From contig JAHGAU010000004.1 of the NCBI GenBank assembly GCA_019925105.1, forward strand, positions 1,116,001 through 1,180,000: a stretch of DNA of 64,000 nucleotides, in the 5' to 3' direction. Below are positions 1 through 12,150 of this stretch, in pieces; within the stretch, counting starts at the first letter, position 1; each line of letters opens with the position of its first letter. The notes beneath the pieces are model-generated. The model worked only from the letters and a program-made list of their open reading frames with translations, made no database searches and was not told the origin of the DNA. The position numbers and the translations under genes are program-made. The stretch is from Niebla homalea. Its lineage: Eukaryota; Ascomycota; Lecanoromycetes; Lecanorales; Ramalinaceae.

Positions 1-2560
1 TTAATATTATTTACCGTTTATTTTATAAGGTTATTAAGATTTAATTTTAAGAATTCTTAACTTAATAATTTCTAGAAGTTCTTTATATCTTCTTTTATAA
101 TATTGTTTATTACTTTATTTATAAGTAAAACTTTAATTTCTGGTTATTTTACTTAATATATTATATCTTTTTTAAGTCTTATATTTATCGCGTTTATTTA
201 TTAATTAAAAGAAGTATCTTTTTTAATCTTTTCTTATACGTTATGGATCTATTTTTATATATTATTCGGTTTAGTTTTTTTATTTATTTAATTTTCTTAA
301 TTTATAGAATAAAGTCTTAATCCCGGGTTATATTATAATTCTTTATTATAAAGTTTCCGATAATTTTAAGGTAAAAATTAAGATTATTATTAATAATATT
401 GGGTCTTCTTTTATATTTAACTTTATTATTATTATTAAAAAGGATATTTAAAATTATTTAAGTGTTTTTTTTACTTTATATATATTAATTAATTCCCCTT
501 TAAATTTAAGGGATTAAGGGATTCTTAATAATATTTTATTATTCCTTAAAAAAGGTTAATAAAATTTATTATTAAGTAATCTTTAATAATATTTATAATT
601 ATTAATAAATACGGAATAACCCTATAACTTATATGAATTTATCCTAATTTTCTTTATCCTTTATTTAATATAAAATAAAAGGGTATATGCTTTTTTTAAT
701 AAAGGAAATAAAATAATAATAAGGGGAGTAATAATACCGTAATTAATTCCTTAATTTATATAATAATATTTAACTTTATTTTTCTTATTTTAAGGGTATT
801 AAAATATATATAAAATAAAATATATTATTATTAATATATTACCAGTATTAATAAAGGTATTTTAAAGAAAGGGGTTTACGGTTACTCCGAGTAATTATAT
901 TTTGTTTTTATTTTTTTAAAAATTTTTTTTTAAGGAAAAAGTTAAGTTAATATATAATCGTATAACGTTAATAAGGGTCCTTTTAATCTCTTAAGTTATT
1001 ATATAAATATATATAAATTTTATTTTATTATAAGTTTATATTTCCCTTTCGGATTAAATTAGGTTTTAATTATTTATTTTAATATTCTCTATATTCTATA
1101 CGGGAGAGCCTTAAGGAGGGTACCGTTAAATTAAATAAGTTTTATATTAATAACCGTTATAAATTATTATTAATATTCTTAATATATATATAATATAATT
1201 ATTATTATAAGTATATTTATTTCTGTTTTTTTTTATTAATTCCCTTAATTAATTTTATTACTTATTTCTTTTTATTATTTATTTTTTTAATTTACTTTTT
1301 AATTTTTTATTTATTAATTATTCGATTTATAACTTAAAATAAAAAGTTTATTACATTTAATTAACGTATTATATAGTTTACGGTTATTTCTTAGGAATTT
1401 TAAAAACCGGTTTAGACCTCTATAGATAATTTAGAACTTAATTACCGCTTAAATAACTTTTAACTTAATAATTTACGTTTTAATAAAAAGTATCTTTTTA
1501 AAAGGTATATATAATTGTTTAAGCCTTATTAAGGAATCTTATTTTTATTACCTTTATTATTAAGATATATAGTTTAGTTTAATTATTTTAATAGTTATTA
1601 AAAAATCTTATATATTTATTAATATCGAGGTACCCGGTATTACTTACGGGTCTTAAAAGATCGTTTACCCGGCATAAGATATTCTTTAGGATTAACTTTA
1701 CGTCTTTAGGGAATATATACGATATTCCGAACTAAATTAAAAATTCTTATTTATAATAAATAAGTTAATTATTCAGAATCGTCTTACAAGACTTACGGTT
1801 CGGTTATTCGGGATAATTTAATAAAACTTATAATTCGGTCGGGTTTAATTATTTATATTAACTTAATAAGTTTTATATTTTAGTTATTACGGTTGTTAAT
1901 TATTAAATAGTAATTTTACCTTATTTAAGGTAATTAATTTTTTTAATTTTTTTTTTTCTTTAATTATTTTAAGTTCTTTTATTTTAAGAAAGCGGCTTAT
2001 ATTAATATATAAATCGTAATTTCCTTAACGATAATCTAGAATATCCGGTAATATATACGATTATTTTCTAATTAAGGTTTAGGCCCATCGTTAATATAAA
2101 GGGTATTATTATCCTTTTATAATTAAGGCGCTTTAAAAAAGCTATCGTTTTTTTTATTTTTTAATTTCTAATAATTAATAGTTAATTAATAAATATTAAT
2201 AATGTTTTACTAATACGTATAAACGGGGTCCTTATATTAATTAAGGGTAATAATAAGAATATCTGAATAAGGGTGTTTAAAAAGGGTTATTTAAATACCT
2301 TTATTTTTTTCGATTTTAATATTTATTTAATAAGTAAGTAATAATTAAGAATGTTTCGGGAATATATATGAATCTATAATCTGTTATTCTCGTTATATAT
2401 ATATAATATAGTAATAATAAAGGTCGGTTCTCCGTAATATTTTCGTAGTTTTTATTATTATTAATTAAGGAAAAAGCACGGTAAGTTATTTACGATTAAG
2501 TTATATAATTAGACCGAATTCCTTAATATATATAAGCAGATAAAAGCCTTCTTAAGACTA
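1..2560. other. AT-rich, RIP-mutated DNA of unassigned origin
   Basis: The stretch is dominated by A and T, and CA/TG dinucleotides are almost missing while CG, CC and GG persist, which points to RIP-type C-to-T mutation in CpA on both strands. No open frame longer than about 60 codons survives. Short minus-strand frames around 1.6-1.8 kb look coding when TAA/TAG are read as former glutamine codons, so a decayed transposon is likely, but I could not name the family. Confidence 0.6.
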
Positions 2561-2562
2561 TT

Positions 2563-2810
2563 AAAAAAAATAAAAAAGATAAAAGAATAAAAATAATAAA
2601 ATAGCAAATAACAATAAAGTATAATTAAAGATAAGCCGCAGCCTTTATATAAGTTAATAAAGTATAAATTGCTTACTATAATAATCCGTTATACCCTTCC
2701 TTTTTCAAGTATATACGAATTGATTTCACTCTTATCAGCCCTTTTAATGTTTCCCTTCCTTCATACACCCATCCGCAAGTTTGGTGTCTTCCAAGCTCTC
2801 CCCCTTTCCA
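2563..2810 (+). repeat. 248-bp dispersed repeat, copy A
   Basis: This segment matches 41086-41333 base for base without indels; only transitions of the C-to-T or G-to-A type separate them. Both copies end in CTCTCCCCCTTTCCA, and the other end carries a weak inverted version of the same motif, so it may be a small MITE-like element or a solo terminal repeat. It abuts the broken end of a minus-strand LINE fragment. It has no coding capacity, and the superfamily is unknown. Confidence 0.6.
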
Positions 2811-3612
2811 TATACCTTTTCTTTATAGCCTTTACCGTTTAAGTTCCTCTTATTTAAAAACTTTTACCGTTACCTTTTTACTTTATACGTTTACCCTTTA
2901 ATCCTTATTTTTACCTTTTATTAAAATTTTATTACCGTTTTTTAAGCTTCCTTTAATTGTTTTAACTCCTTTAAACCTGCCTTTATTTTCTTGTAGAAGT
3001 CTTTTACTCCCCGTAACCTTATTTATAATATTGGTTAAATCTTTAATATAATAACTGTCCATTTTATTATAAATAATATATTTAAAGTTCTTACCGCTTT
3101 TTCTTTTCTTTTAATTTTTTTACGCGTTTAAGATATTATTTCTCTTATTTTTTAACTTTAATTATTTATAAGTTTATCGTTTTTATTATCTTCGCCTTTA
3201 TTTTATATACTTTTAATATTATTAACGTTATTTCCCCTTTATATACGTTTATTGCCCTTTTTCTTTACCGTTATTATTATCCTAGTCTTTTTAACGCCCT
3301 TTATATTTATTATATTTTTACGTATTTTATACGTCTTTTTACGTAATTCTTATTAATTATAATTCCCTCGTTTAATTTAACGGTTATTTATCGTATTATT
3401 ATTGCGTTGTTGGTAGGATTCCCTGTTACTTTTATTAATATAGGTTATTTACTTATATTCTCCTTCGTTTTCAATTATTATATTACCTATATTTATCGCA
3501 ATTAAAGTATTAGCCTTACTATTACTTAGAATATACGTATATGTATCGTTCTGGACCTCTGGGGTCCCTTTGTTCGTCGCCATTCTTTTTTTATACGTAT
3601 AACTTCTTATAT
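2811..3612 (-). mobile_element. Tad-type LINE fragment, 5' end only (RIP-mutated)
   Basis: Reading the minus strand from 3583 gives ATGGCGACGAACAAAGGGAC, the same ORF1 start found at 5093, 42953 and 62253 (the last also on the minus strand). Similarity to the full copy continues through about 770 bp of the first ORF and stops at the dispersed repeat at 2810. Only the gag-like N-terminal part of ORF1 is present, and it is interrupted by stops. The sequence upstream of the start differs between the copies, which puts the element's 5' boundary only about 30 bp before the ATG. Confidence 0.75.
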
Positions 3613-4371
3613 TAAATTTATAAAGCTATATTAATATAAAAACCTACTTCTTGATTACATTAATAAAATTACGGTATATTTATTTCTTATTAAGTACTTT
3701 AAAAATATTATTACTTTCAACTTTTATAAATATTCAAATATACTTATTACGGTATACTTTGATATTTTAATTAGAATTAGGTCCCGTTTTAATTTTATAA
3801 TATTCTTTTTTTACTGTTAAAGAATAAACGGAATTTAAAGGTATAAGTTTAATTTTAAGAATACGTAAGTAATTTTATAAATAATAATTTATATCCTTAA
3901 GGTAAATAAAATTCATTTTATCAATTATTAAGAATATAAAGTCATTAATTTTAATAAAAAATGTACATTACTTTTTTATTTCTTATAATTTTAACTTTTA
4001 TATTTATAAATTAAGTTTATAAGTTAATAATGCCTTTAAGTTAGTTACATTGTCCGCTATAATAATAAATTATATTGATTTTAATAGTTTATTGAAGCTT
4101 ATTAATTTTATTATAAAAGCGGGATTATTAAGCTTATAGACGTAATACTCAATAACTTTATTTTTAATAACGGTAAGTTATAAATTTTAATTTTTAGAGT
4201 ACTGAACTTAACTTTATATAAGCTTATTTTAAGGGTATAAAGGAATAAGAAGTTATAAGTTTATTATACTCTTTAATTTCTTTTTTATTTTTAACTTACA
4301 TATAATGTATTAAGCTTAAGGACTTAATTTAATCCTTTTCAAATAATTAATTACGGTTTTAAATTAATTAA
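3613..4371. other. AT-rich gene-less stretch
   Basis: A+T-dominated sequence with some surviving CA/TG, unlike the neighbouring LINE copies. I see no gene, no tandem repeat and no recognisable transposon domain. It may be old intergenic or transposon-derived DNA that has drifted further. Confidence 0.5.
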
Positions 4372-4634
4372 TAAATAAGTACTTATAATAATATACGATA
4401 CCGAGCTTATAACTATTAAAAATAAAAACGTATAAGAATAAATAATATATATATAAATTATATATAATCTATTTAAAAAGCATAATATTATTTATATAAA
4501 ATACCCGGATGGTATAAGATATACGGCCAGGTAATAATATCTATACGCGCTATAATAGTGTCTTAGCACCGCTTGTATAACGGCTTAGTAACACTCCATA
4601 TAACACCACCCCCGTACCTGCACCCAGGCTGACA
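4372..4634 (-). repeat. LTR-like dispersed repeat (TGTCAGCC family), left copy
   Basis: Read on the minus strand from 4634 this starts TGTCAGCCTGGGTGCAGG and runs for about 260 bp through motifs shared with 32309-32556 and 53165-53690, such as GAGTGTTAC, GGCCGTATATCTTATACCA and GGTATCGTATATTATTA. The TGT start suggests an LTR terminus, but no matching internal retrotransposon was assigned. This copy is strongly C-to-T/G-to-A mutated. Its TGTCAGCC end faces the gene island, as does that of the copy at 32.3 kb. Confidence 0.6.
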
Positions 4635-4808
4635 GAATCGAATTTTATTAAAGCAGGCTTACTTATTAATGGGTTAATACCTGAAATGTAGATATGCTTT
4701 AATATTAAGTATCCAGGATTTTCCTGGCTTTAATAAGTAAGGTTTAAGCAGAACCCTTATAGGGTACATCATCGTAGGTACGTAGGTATCCGGATTTAAG
4801 ATATTTAC

Positions 4809-4816
4809 GATATAAC
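4809..4816. repeat. 8-bp target-site duplication GATATAAC, left
   Basis: GATATAAC directly precedes the left terminal inverted repeat and recurs exactly after the right one at 11032-11039. An 8-bp duplication is typical of hAT-superfamily insertion. Confidence 0.75.
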
Positions 4817-5092
4817 TACTCCGGGAAGCGGGACGGGATAGGACGGTTTTTCGATTCACTTATCCTATCCCGCGTGGGACGGGATAAGGCTAAATCCCAT
4901 CCTATCCCATCCTTATCCCGGCAGGATGGGACTGGGATATGCCAAGATCCCAAGTCTTAACGGGGCTAACCGGATTAAGTAAATAATTCACTTATAAAAC
5001 CGAACTTTTAGATTTTTTATATTTAAATTTACTTATATATAATAATATATATATTATTTATAGGATTTACTTTTGAGAAGTAACGGGCGCGA

Positions 5093-6450
5093 ATGGCGAC
5101 GAACAAAGGGACCCCAAAGGTCCAAAACGATGCGTATACGTATAGCTCTCGTAATAGTAAAGAAAGTATATTAAGTGCAATAAGTGGAAGTAACGTGGTG
5201 GTTAAAAATAAGGTAATAAACGGGTAAATAACCTATGTTAACAGAAACGGTAACGATACGTATAAATAATATAATAATAATAAATTAAATAATACTTAAA
5301 GTAAGTAAGGGAATTAAGGTTAATAAAATACGCGTATTAAAACGTATAAAACGCATAATAATAATATAAAGGTAATAGGTAAATAAGGGGGTAAAAAAGC
5401 CGATACGGTATTAACGGTGAAGGGTACGGGCGGGGGAAAAGGCAGGAAAACCGTAATAAAAGTACTATTAAGGGTATATAAAAGGGAAATAAGGTTAATA
5501 AGGAGGATAAAACCTTAAGGAATTAAAAGTAAAAAACGGAAATAATATATTGCCCGGTAAATAAGGGCAAAAAAATAATTAAAAAAACGGTAAAAACCTT
5601 AAAAGGACTTTTTACGGTAAAATAAAAGGATATTATATTAAAAATTTAACCGATACTATAGATTAAGTTAAAAAACGTAAAAGATTTCTATATAAAAATA
5701 GGGGTAAAACTAAGGGAAACGGAACGATTATAAGGCTTTTAAAGAATAATAATGAAAATATTAATAAAAAGTAAAGACGGCGGCTTAAAATTAAGTATAT
5801 AAAATAAGGATATAAAAACGGCGGCCCCTTAATTAAAAAAGAATTAAGTAATAAAAGTAATAAAAGGGTATCCGCGGTAAAGAATAAGGGGATAACGGAG
5901 GAGAAAGTAGCTATATTAAGGAAAATAAGGATAATAATAATCCGTTTATTTAATAATAAGGAGAAAAACGCGGTTATAAAAATAAACCTATTATAATTAA
6001 TAAAGGCTTTTAAGATAATAACGGAACAATTAATAAAATAGATTATCGCGGTATATAAATTATAAAGTAAAAATATTTTTTTAATATAATATTTTTAAAA
6101 ATAAAAAAAAAAAGCTTAAAAAAGTTTAAAATTTAAATTAATAAAAAAATATAAATTAATTAAGGTTTTAAGGTAATCGTTTATTATTATAATAAATAAG
6201 ATATATTTATTACGTTTTAAAGAAATTAAAAAAGAAATTACGTTAAGGAATATAGAAAAAAAAAATATAATTTTTTATTTAAGGCTTAAAATTATTAATT
6301 ATAAGCTTCCGCCGGTAATAAAAAAACTTAATTCTTTAAAATACGTAAAAAAATACTTTATTATTATATTAAATATAATATTAATAAAAATATATAATAA
6401 CGTCTTAACTAAAAAAATTATTAAAAAATATTTCTTAAAATAACTTAATT
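5093..6450 (+). pseudogene. LINE ORF1 (gag-like), inactivated
   Basis: The frame opens with ATGGCGACGAACAAAGGGAC and is recognisable by comparison with the copies starting at 42953 (plus) and at 62253 and 3583 (minus). In non-LTR elements of the Tad clade, ORF1 encodes an RNA-binding protein that packages element RNA. The first stop comes after about 40 codons (CGGGTAAATAACC, where the 42953 copy has CGGGCAAGTAACC), a direct CAA-to-TAA example. The 3' limit is approximate because stops are dense; no zinc knuckles survive visibly. Confidence 0.55.
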
Positions 6451-8334
6451 ATAAGATAAAACGGTTAATATTTATTAATATTTTAAGTATTAAGGTTATA
6501 AATATATTCTTACGAAGTACTTTAATATTATAAAATATATAATTTACGTTAAAAATTATAATATTTATAAGTATATAAAGTTAATAATTAAAAAACTTAT
6601 AAAAAATACGTTTAAATACGTTATATATAATAAAATAGGATATTTAATATAAGATTTTAAGTATATAATAAAAGTTAAGGAAATTAAACGTAAAAAAACC
6701 CGGATAACCGCGAAAATCCAACGGTATAATACGTATAGAACTGGTTTAACGGGTTAATTAAAAATAACCTTAAAACGTAAGCTTAATTAATTAAATAATA
6801 AAAGGTAAATAACGGTAATAAATAAAATAAAAAAGAAAAAGTTCTTTATGATCTTAACCTTAAGGGCCGGCTATTTTACGTTTTTAATAATAACCGGGAA
6901 GATATTAAATTAAAAAACGTTTAATTTTAATAAAAAATCTATAACTTAAATAGGTATAAAAAAGGGAGTTTTTATAAAGGTTAATATATAATATATTAAT
7001 GTTTTTAAGAATAATATAATATAACATCCGTAATAAGGGAATTAAAGTAATAATATTAATATTTAAGTTTAAAGAAATTAAAAACGTTAACGTTATAATA
7101 ATATAGGAATTATTATATAGTTTATATATATATTTATTTATTAATCCGGAGGAGGGGTTTTACTTAATTTTTAAGGGGGATAAAATAACCAGAATATACT
7201 TTTTATAAATAAATAACTTAAAATAAATAATTAATATATTATTTATTAAAATAAAAACCTTTATATATTCCGTATTATAAATAAAAAGGACTTAAAGGGC
7301 GATTTTAATATTTATAACGTATATAACCCGCCGTTAATTAATAAGAAAAACCTTTTATAATACCGTTACTTAAAGAAATCTTAATTATTTTAAGTAAATA
7401 TATATTACTTAAAAACTTTAACTTATATTACTATATATAGAATAAAGAAGAACGTATAATAAATTATATTAAATCGGATAACCTATTAATAATTACCGTT
7501 TAAGTTAATTTTTTATTATTAATATTATAAAAGATTATTACGTAAAAGAATTATAAGTTTAAAACGATCATTAATTTAATTTTTAATATTAAAAAGGTTA
7601 CCGGTACGATTATAATATATAGGTTATAAAAAAACTTAAAATATAGCTCGGATTATATATTAATATAAATAATTTTAAATTAAACCGTTAATATGACCTT
7701 ATTATTACCGGTAAGGAAAACGTAAAAAACGGTTAAGGAAATAAAGGTTTATATAAAAACGGAGGAAATAATAATATAATTTACAGACCTCCCTTAATTA
7801 AATAATAAAGACCGGATTAACCTTTTTATAAAATAAATAATAAAAGTATTAAACGAAATAATTAATAAAATTATCTTAATAATAAAACCCTTTTAAAAAG
7901 TTAAAACCTATTAAAATAAAGGATATATAACCGTAACTATAAAAATAAAAAGGTTAATTAAATAAACTTTTAAGTATAAAAATTAAGAAATACTTAATTA
8001 ATTAAGGTTACTTAAAAGGAAAAAAAAACTATTAAGAAAATTAAATAAATATATTTTCAGTTTATAATATATAACTTAACGGTTTTACTTTATAATATTT
8101 AAAAACTAATAAAGTATAATAAAGAATAAAGTAGGAAATTAAAGTTTATCTTTAAATTCCCGTTTTTTAAAAAAACTTAATTATATATTAATTAATATTT
8201 TTAACGGTAAGATTAAAACCCTTAAAAAGGTATTTTTCCCCCTCCGTTAAAAGTTAATTTAAACGATATCGATAATATTATATATTTTAACCTTATATTG
8301 GTAAATAAAATAATAATATAAAATATAATAATTA

Positions 8335-9200
8335 AAGCGATTAATAAATTAAAGAAGGATAAAGTCCCGGGTTTAAATAGGATTCTTAATAGATTCTTAA
8401 TAATAATAACCTTACCGTTTAAGAAAATCTTTATTTATTTTTTTAAATATATCTTAACGTTAATTATTATTTATATAAATTTAAAAAAATAAAAACGATT
8501 ATCCTTAAGAAGCCGGTTAAACTAGATTATTTTAAAGTAAAGTTTTATAAACCCATTATATTCTTATATACGTTAAAAACGGCCTTAAAAACGGTAATAA
8601 CGAAAATCCTTAATAATTATATAAAGAATTACGGATTTCTCCTTAATTAATAAATAGGAGTAAAAAGAAATCGGTTAATAAAAATAGCCCTTAAAAAATT
8701 AATTAATAACGTATATACGATATAAGGTTACGGGAAAAAATATATTATAAGTTTTCTTTTTTTTTAATATTATAAATATTTTTAATAAAATAAATTATTA
8801 AAGGTTATTATATAACTTAAAGAAAAAAGGGATATTATTTTTCTTAATTAAATAAATAAAAAGTTTTTTAAATAACTGAATTATATTAATTAACTTAAAA
8901 TAAAAGATAAATTTAATAAAGCCTATTATAATAAGGATTTCTTAAGGATTATTTATTTCTTTTATATTATTTTTATTCTTTAACGGTTTATTAATTAAGT
9001 AGCTTATTAAGTTAAGATAGAAAATCTAAGTTAAAAGCTTTATTAATAATATTTACCTCTTAACTTATAATACTTTTATATATATAAATTATTTAGAATT
9101 AAAATAAGCTTATAAAGTTTATTTTTAATAAATAAAAACCTATAAAGTTTAATTTACATTATATAAGTATAAGCTTATTTATATAATTAAAAACTTAAGG
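8335..9200 (+). pseudogene. LINE reverse transcriptase domain, inactivated
   Basis: This is the core of ORF2, which in this class copies element RNA into DNA at a nicked target. Visible blocks in order are IINKLKKDKVPG, then IILKKPVKLDYFKVKFYKPI, then a leucine-rich helix, then NNIYLLTYN at the place of the catalytic aspartates. The change from Asp to Asn at the active site is what G-to-A mutation of GAC/GAT gives, so the enzyme would be inactive even without the numerous stops. The matching region exists in the copies at 42.9-49.1 kb and 56.5-62.3 kb. Confidence 0.7.
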
Positions 9201-11031
9201 TTATATAATATAATAGTTATAATAGACTTAAGTAAAGTTACAGTAAAGCCGGACGTTAATATTAAAGTCCTTAACTTTTAAGTAAATAAAAAGTTCGATT
9301 AAAAGGATTATATAAGAAAACTTTAAAAGAAAATAATTTTATAAGAAAAAAGCTTTATTTATCTCGCCGTATTAATATAGGGAATTACGTTATAAAAAAC
9401 AAGGATTATTTATTAAGTTATAATAAAATTAGCTATAATATACGCTATAATTATTTAATATATACTTAAAAATACTCCAGGATATAAGAAAGAGCTTATT
9501 TAGATATCATAGAAAGTTTAAAATTAGTATTTAAAAGTAATTAATAATACTTATAAAGTAACCTTTATCTTAATATTAAAGTTTAAAATCTTTATATTAT
9601 TAATTAAAATTTTATTAAATTAAATAATCGCTTAAATAAAATTAAAGAAATATATATATTTAATTACGATAATAGGAAACGGGTGGATTTACTAGAATCT
9701 TAATAAACCTTAAGTTAAAAAGAATAAATTAAAGATACCTATCTTTTTTCTTATTAAAATAAAGTAAAAATAAATTAAAAAGGAAATTAATTTTACCGGT
9801 ATCTTAAAGGTTAATTTAAGCGTATATATACTCCCGTTAAATATTAAAAAGACCGAGATTAAAAGGATTTAAAAAGTAAAAATTATAATAATCGCTTTAT
9901 AAATTATAATAAAGTAAATTAAACGTTAACGGAGGTATAAAGACTTTATATTTTAAGGTTATCGCTATTTAATTCTTAATAATAAAAAGATTATTAATAA
10001 GTATTTCTGCCGTTATAATATTATAAGGAAGGGTAATAACGTATTAATAATTTAACTCCGGACGGGTAAAAACGGTTTAACTTATTTCCTATTTATTATA
10101 TATACCGGAGGTTAAATAAATACCGGATATAAATATAAATAAAGAAAATAAAATACTATATATATCCTTATTTTATATCCTTTATTTATTAAAGTTAAAC
10201 TAAAACTTATAATAAGGATTAATACTTATAATTACTATTAAATATCATTTATAAGGCGAAGTATACGGGTAGCCGTTAAATTTATTATATTTATTAAATT
10301 ATTAACATAATTTAACCTCGCCGCGGAAATAAATAAAGTCGTTAAAAATTTAATTAATAAGCTTTATTACCGGTTTAAATCCTTAGGATAGTATAAAGGC
10401 TATACCTAGTAAAAGGCTTAGGGATATAACGTTAATACAGCGTAAAAAAGGGGTATAATAGTATTAACGGCGATAATAACGGAGGGGTAAAAAATATATA
10501 TATCGGTAAGGGTATTTAAGGGTATAATCTAATATTAATATTAAGTAAATTGATGAAAATACGGAAAAGCAATAAGTCCAGGGGTAACCCCTATAATAAT
10601 ACGGTCGTAATACTATGGACTTCCTTAATAAAGTTAAAACGTAAGAGTTATATAAATTAATCGCTACCTTTTAAATAGCTATTAATATTTTTTACCTTAA
10701 GGGGTAATAAATAAAGGTTTTATAAATACCGTTTTTTCGCCTTAACGTTATAAGTATCAGGTTTTTACGGTTATTAAGAAGGCCAAAAAGCCGCGTATTA
10801 AGGAACGCCGGAATTAGCTTAGCTAGATCCGTAATATAAATAAATCAATCAATCAATATTATTTATAGTAATTTTTTGGCTTAGCGGGATCTTGGTATAT
10901 CCCTATCCCATCCCGTCCCATCCCGTACTATTACAGGATGGGATAAACCTTATTTTATCCCGTCCCATCCCTATCCCGTCCCTATCCTGTCCCTATCCCA
11001 TGGGATATATCCCGTCCCGCTTGCCGGAGTA

Positions 11032-11039
11032 GATATAAC
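11032..11039. repeat. 8-bp target-site duplication GATATAAC, right
   Basis: Exact repeat of 4809-4816, immediately outside the right terminal inverted repeat of the hAT-like element. Confidence 0.75.
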
Positions 11040-12150
11040 TTACGAGGAATGACTTTATTCTTTAAAATAATCCGGGAATAAGGTATTAAATTTATCTTTA
11101 TTAATCTCTTTTAAATCGTTATTACCCAGTAATGTTTAAGTCGATTTTACTATAGATTTAAAGTTTTTAAATTAATATATATTGAAATCGTATTAATATA
11201 AACGACCGATAAATTAATAATATAATATAAGAGTAAAGCCGTCCGTAATTTAAAAACGGAACTTTAAAGTAAAGAATGAATATAAGGTTAAGGTTTCCTA
11301 AAACTTAAAATAGCTTAAAGGCTTAACTATAATTAAGAATTAAATATAAAACTTATTAAATATTTTATTTTTCTTGCTTTTTTCATTTATATTAAAGTCT
11401 GGTAAATCTAGCTAAGTATTATTTAGAGAGACTTTATTATATATACTAAATATGCTATTTAAATCTTCGAATATTTAAGCCGGTAAAGTATATAAGTTAT
11501 TTAAGAGTAAGTCCGTTTAAGCTTTAAGTAGATTAAATGTATTAACTTTATAGTAATTACGTATATAATCTATTTTATCCGCTTTAAACGTAAAGAGAAT
11601 CGTACTTTAACGGAATTTTAAGTTGAAATATAATCTCCAGCTATCCTATTGTTCCTTATAACCACGGAACAGTGGTATATCTGGGTATTTCTTGTTCACT
11701 CCTTATACGGGCATAAACCCGGATTGCGGGGAGTATTATAGGGTGCGGGGAGTAAAAGGTATAGATAACTTTTTAATCTTTAGACTTAAGGCTTTTATCA
11801 TAACGTCCTTATCATTTAAGTTATAAATATATAAATTCTTCTCCTTAATAGTATTAATAGTAAGCTTTTGAAGCTTAATAATACGGACGGTAATCTCAGC
11901 ATTCTAAGCCTTGAACTCGTTCTTTTAAGCTTTATACTTTTTATTATTATTGCGATAAATATCGCGAAATGCCCGTAGGCGAAAAAGTATAGTGGCTAAT
12001 TCATTATTTGTAATTTGTAGCTATGTATTTACTGCAATGAGATTCTGGATTTATTAACGTAAATTATCCAGGGCTGAGTTATAGTTTAAGTTACTTATAG
12101 TATAAATTTAGATATTAAAGGTAAAGTATTAAGGTAGTAGCAGTATAGGT
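11040..12150 (-). pseudogene. Retrotransposon gag-like ORF, RIP-inactivated
   Basis: Reading minus from about 12.15 kb down to 11.05 kb gives one continuous frame of some 350 codons in which practically every stop is TAA or TAG. Treating these as lost Gln codons gives an N-terminal helical/coiled-coil part (TNELATILFRLRAF and a Lys/Asn-rich stretch) followed by KKYPDIPLFRGYKEQ, a Trp, and LYFNLKF. That order resembles the start of the retrotransposon gag core (target sequence, W, K/R-rich helix). A later block, IFEDLNSIF, resembles the end of such a domain. The product would be a Gag capsid-like protein of an LTR element. No pol follows directly because the hAT-like element interrupts at 11039. 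Confidence 0.55.

Larger units (their letters stand above)
5064..10855 (+). mobile_element. Full-length Tad-type LINE retrotransposon, RIP-mutated
   Basis: A 5.79-kb non-LTR retrotransposon flanked by an exact 13-bp duplication, ATATTATTTATAG, at 5051-5063 and 10856-10868. ORF1 starts at 5093 (MATNKG- in the least mutated copy). ORF2 shows reverse-transcriptase landmarks in one frame: KLKKDKVPG near 8.35 kb, KPVKLDY and PIIFLYTLK near 8.51-8.58 kb, and NNIYLLTYN near 9.04 kb where a DDVNLL-type catalytic motif is expected. The 3' end carries GGAATTAGCTTAGCTAGATC followed by tandem AATC units instead of poly(A). Many TAA/TAG codons and D-to-N changes fit C-to-T and G-to-A mutation, so the copy is dead. 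It inserted into the hAT-like element. Confidence 0.85.
4817..11031. mobile_element. hAT-like terminal-inverted-repeat element carrying a LINE insertion
   Basis: The left end reads TACTCCGGGAAGCGGG and the right end, reverse-complemented, reads TACTCCGGCAAGCGGG; both continue into runs of GGGACGGGATA-type motifs and an inner motif close to GCCAAGATCCC. The inverted arms are about 160-175 bp each, and an exact 8-bp direct duplication flanks the whole. Without the 5.8-kb LINE inside, the element is only about 0.42 kb and encodes no transposase, so it is a non-autonomous (MITE-like) element. The hAT assignment rests on the duplication length and is an inference. A related but rearranged structure lies at 52.4-53.2 kb. 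Confidence 0.72.

Noticed and set aside
600..1150. Possible copia reverse transcriptase on the minus strand (LLKAL-like words)
   Set aside because: Catalytic YVDD could not be placed by any RIP-type change; too weak to annotate.
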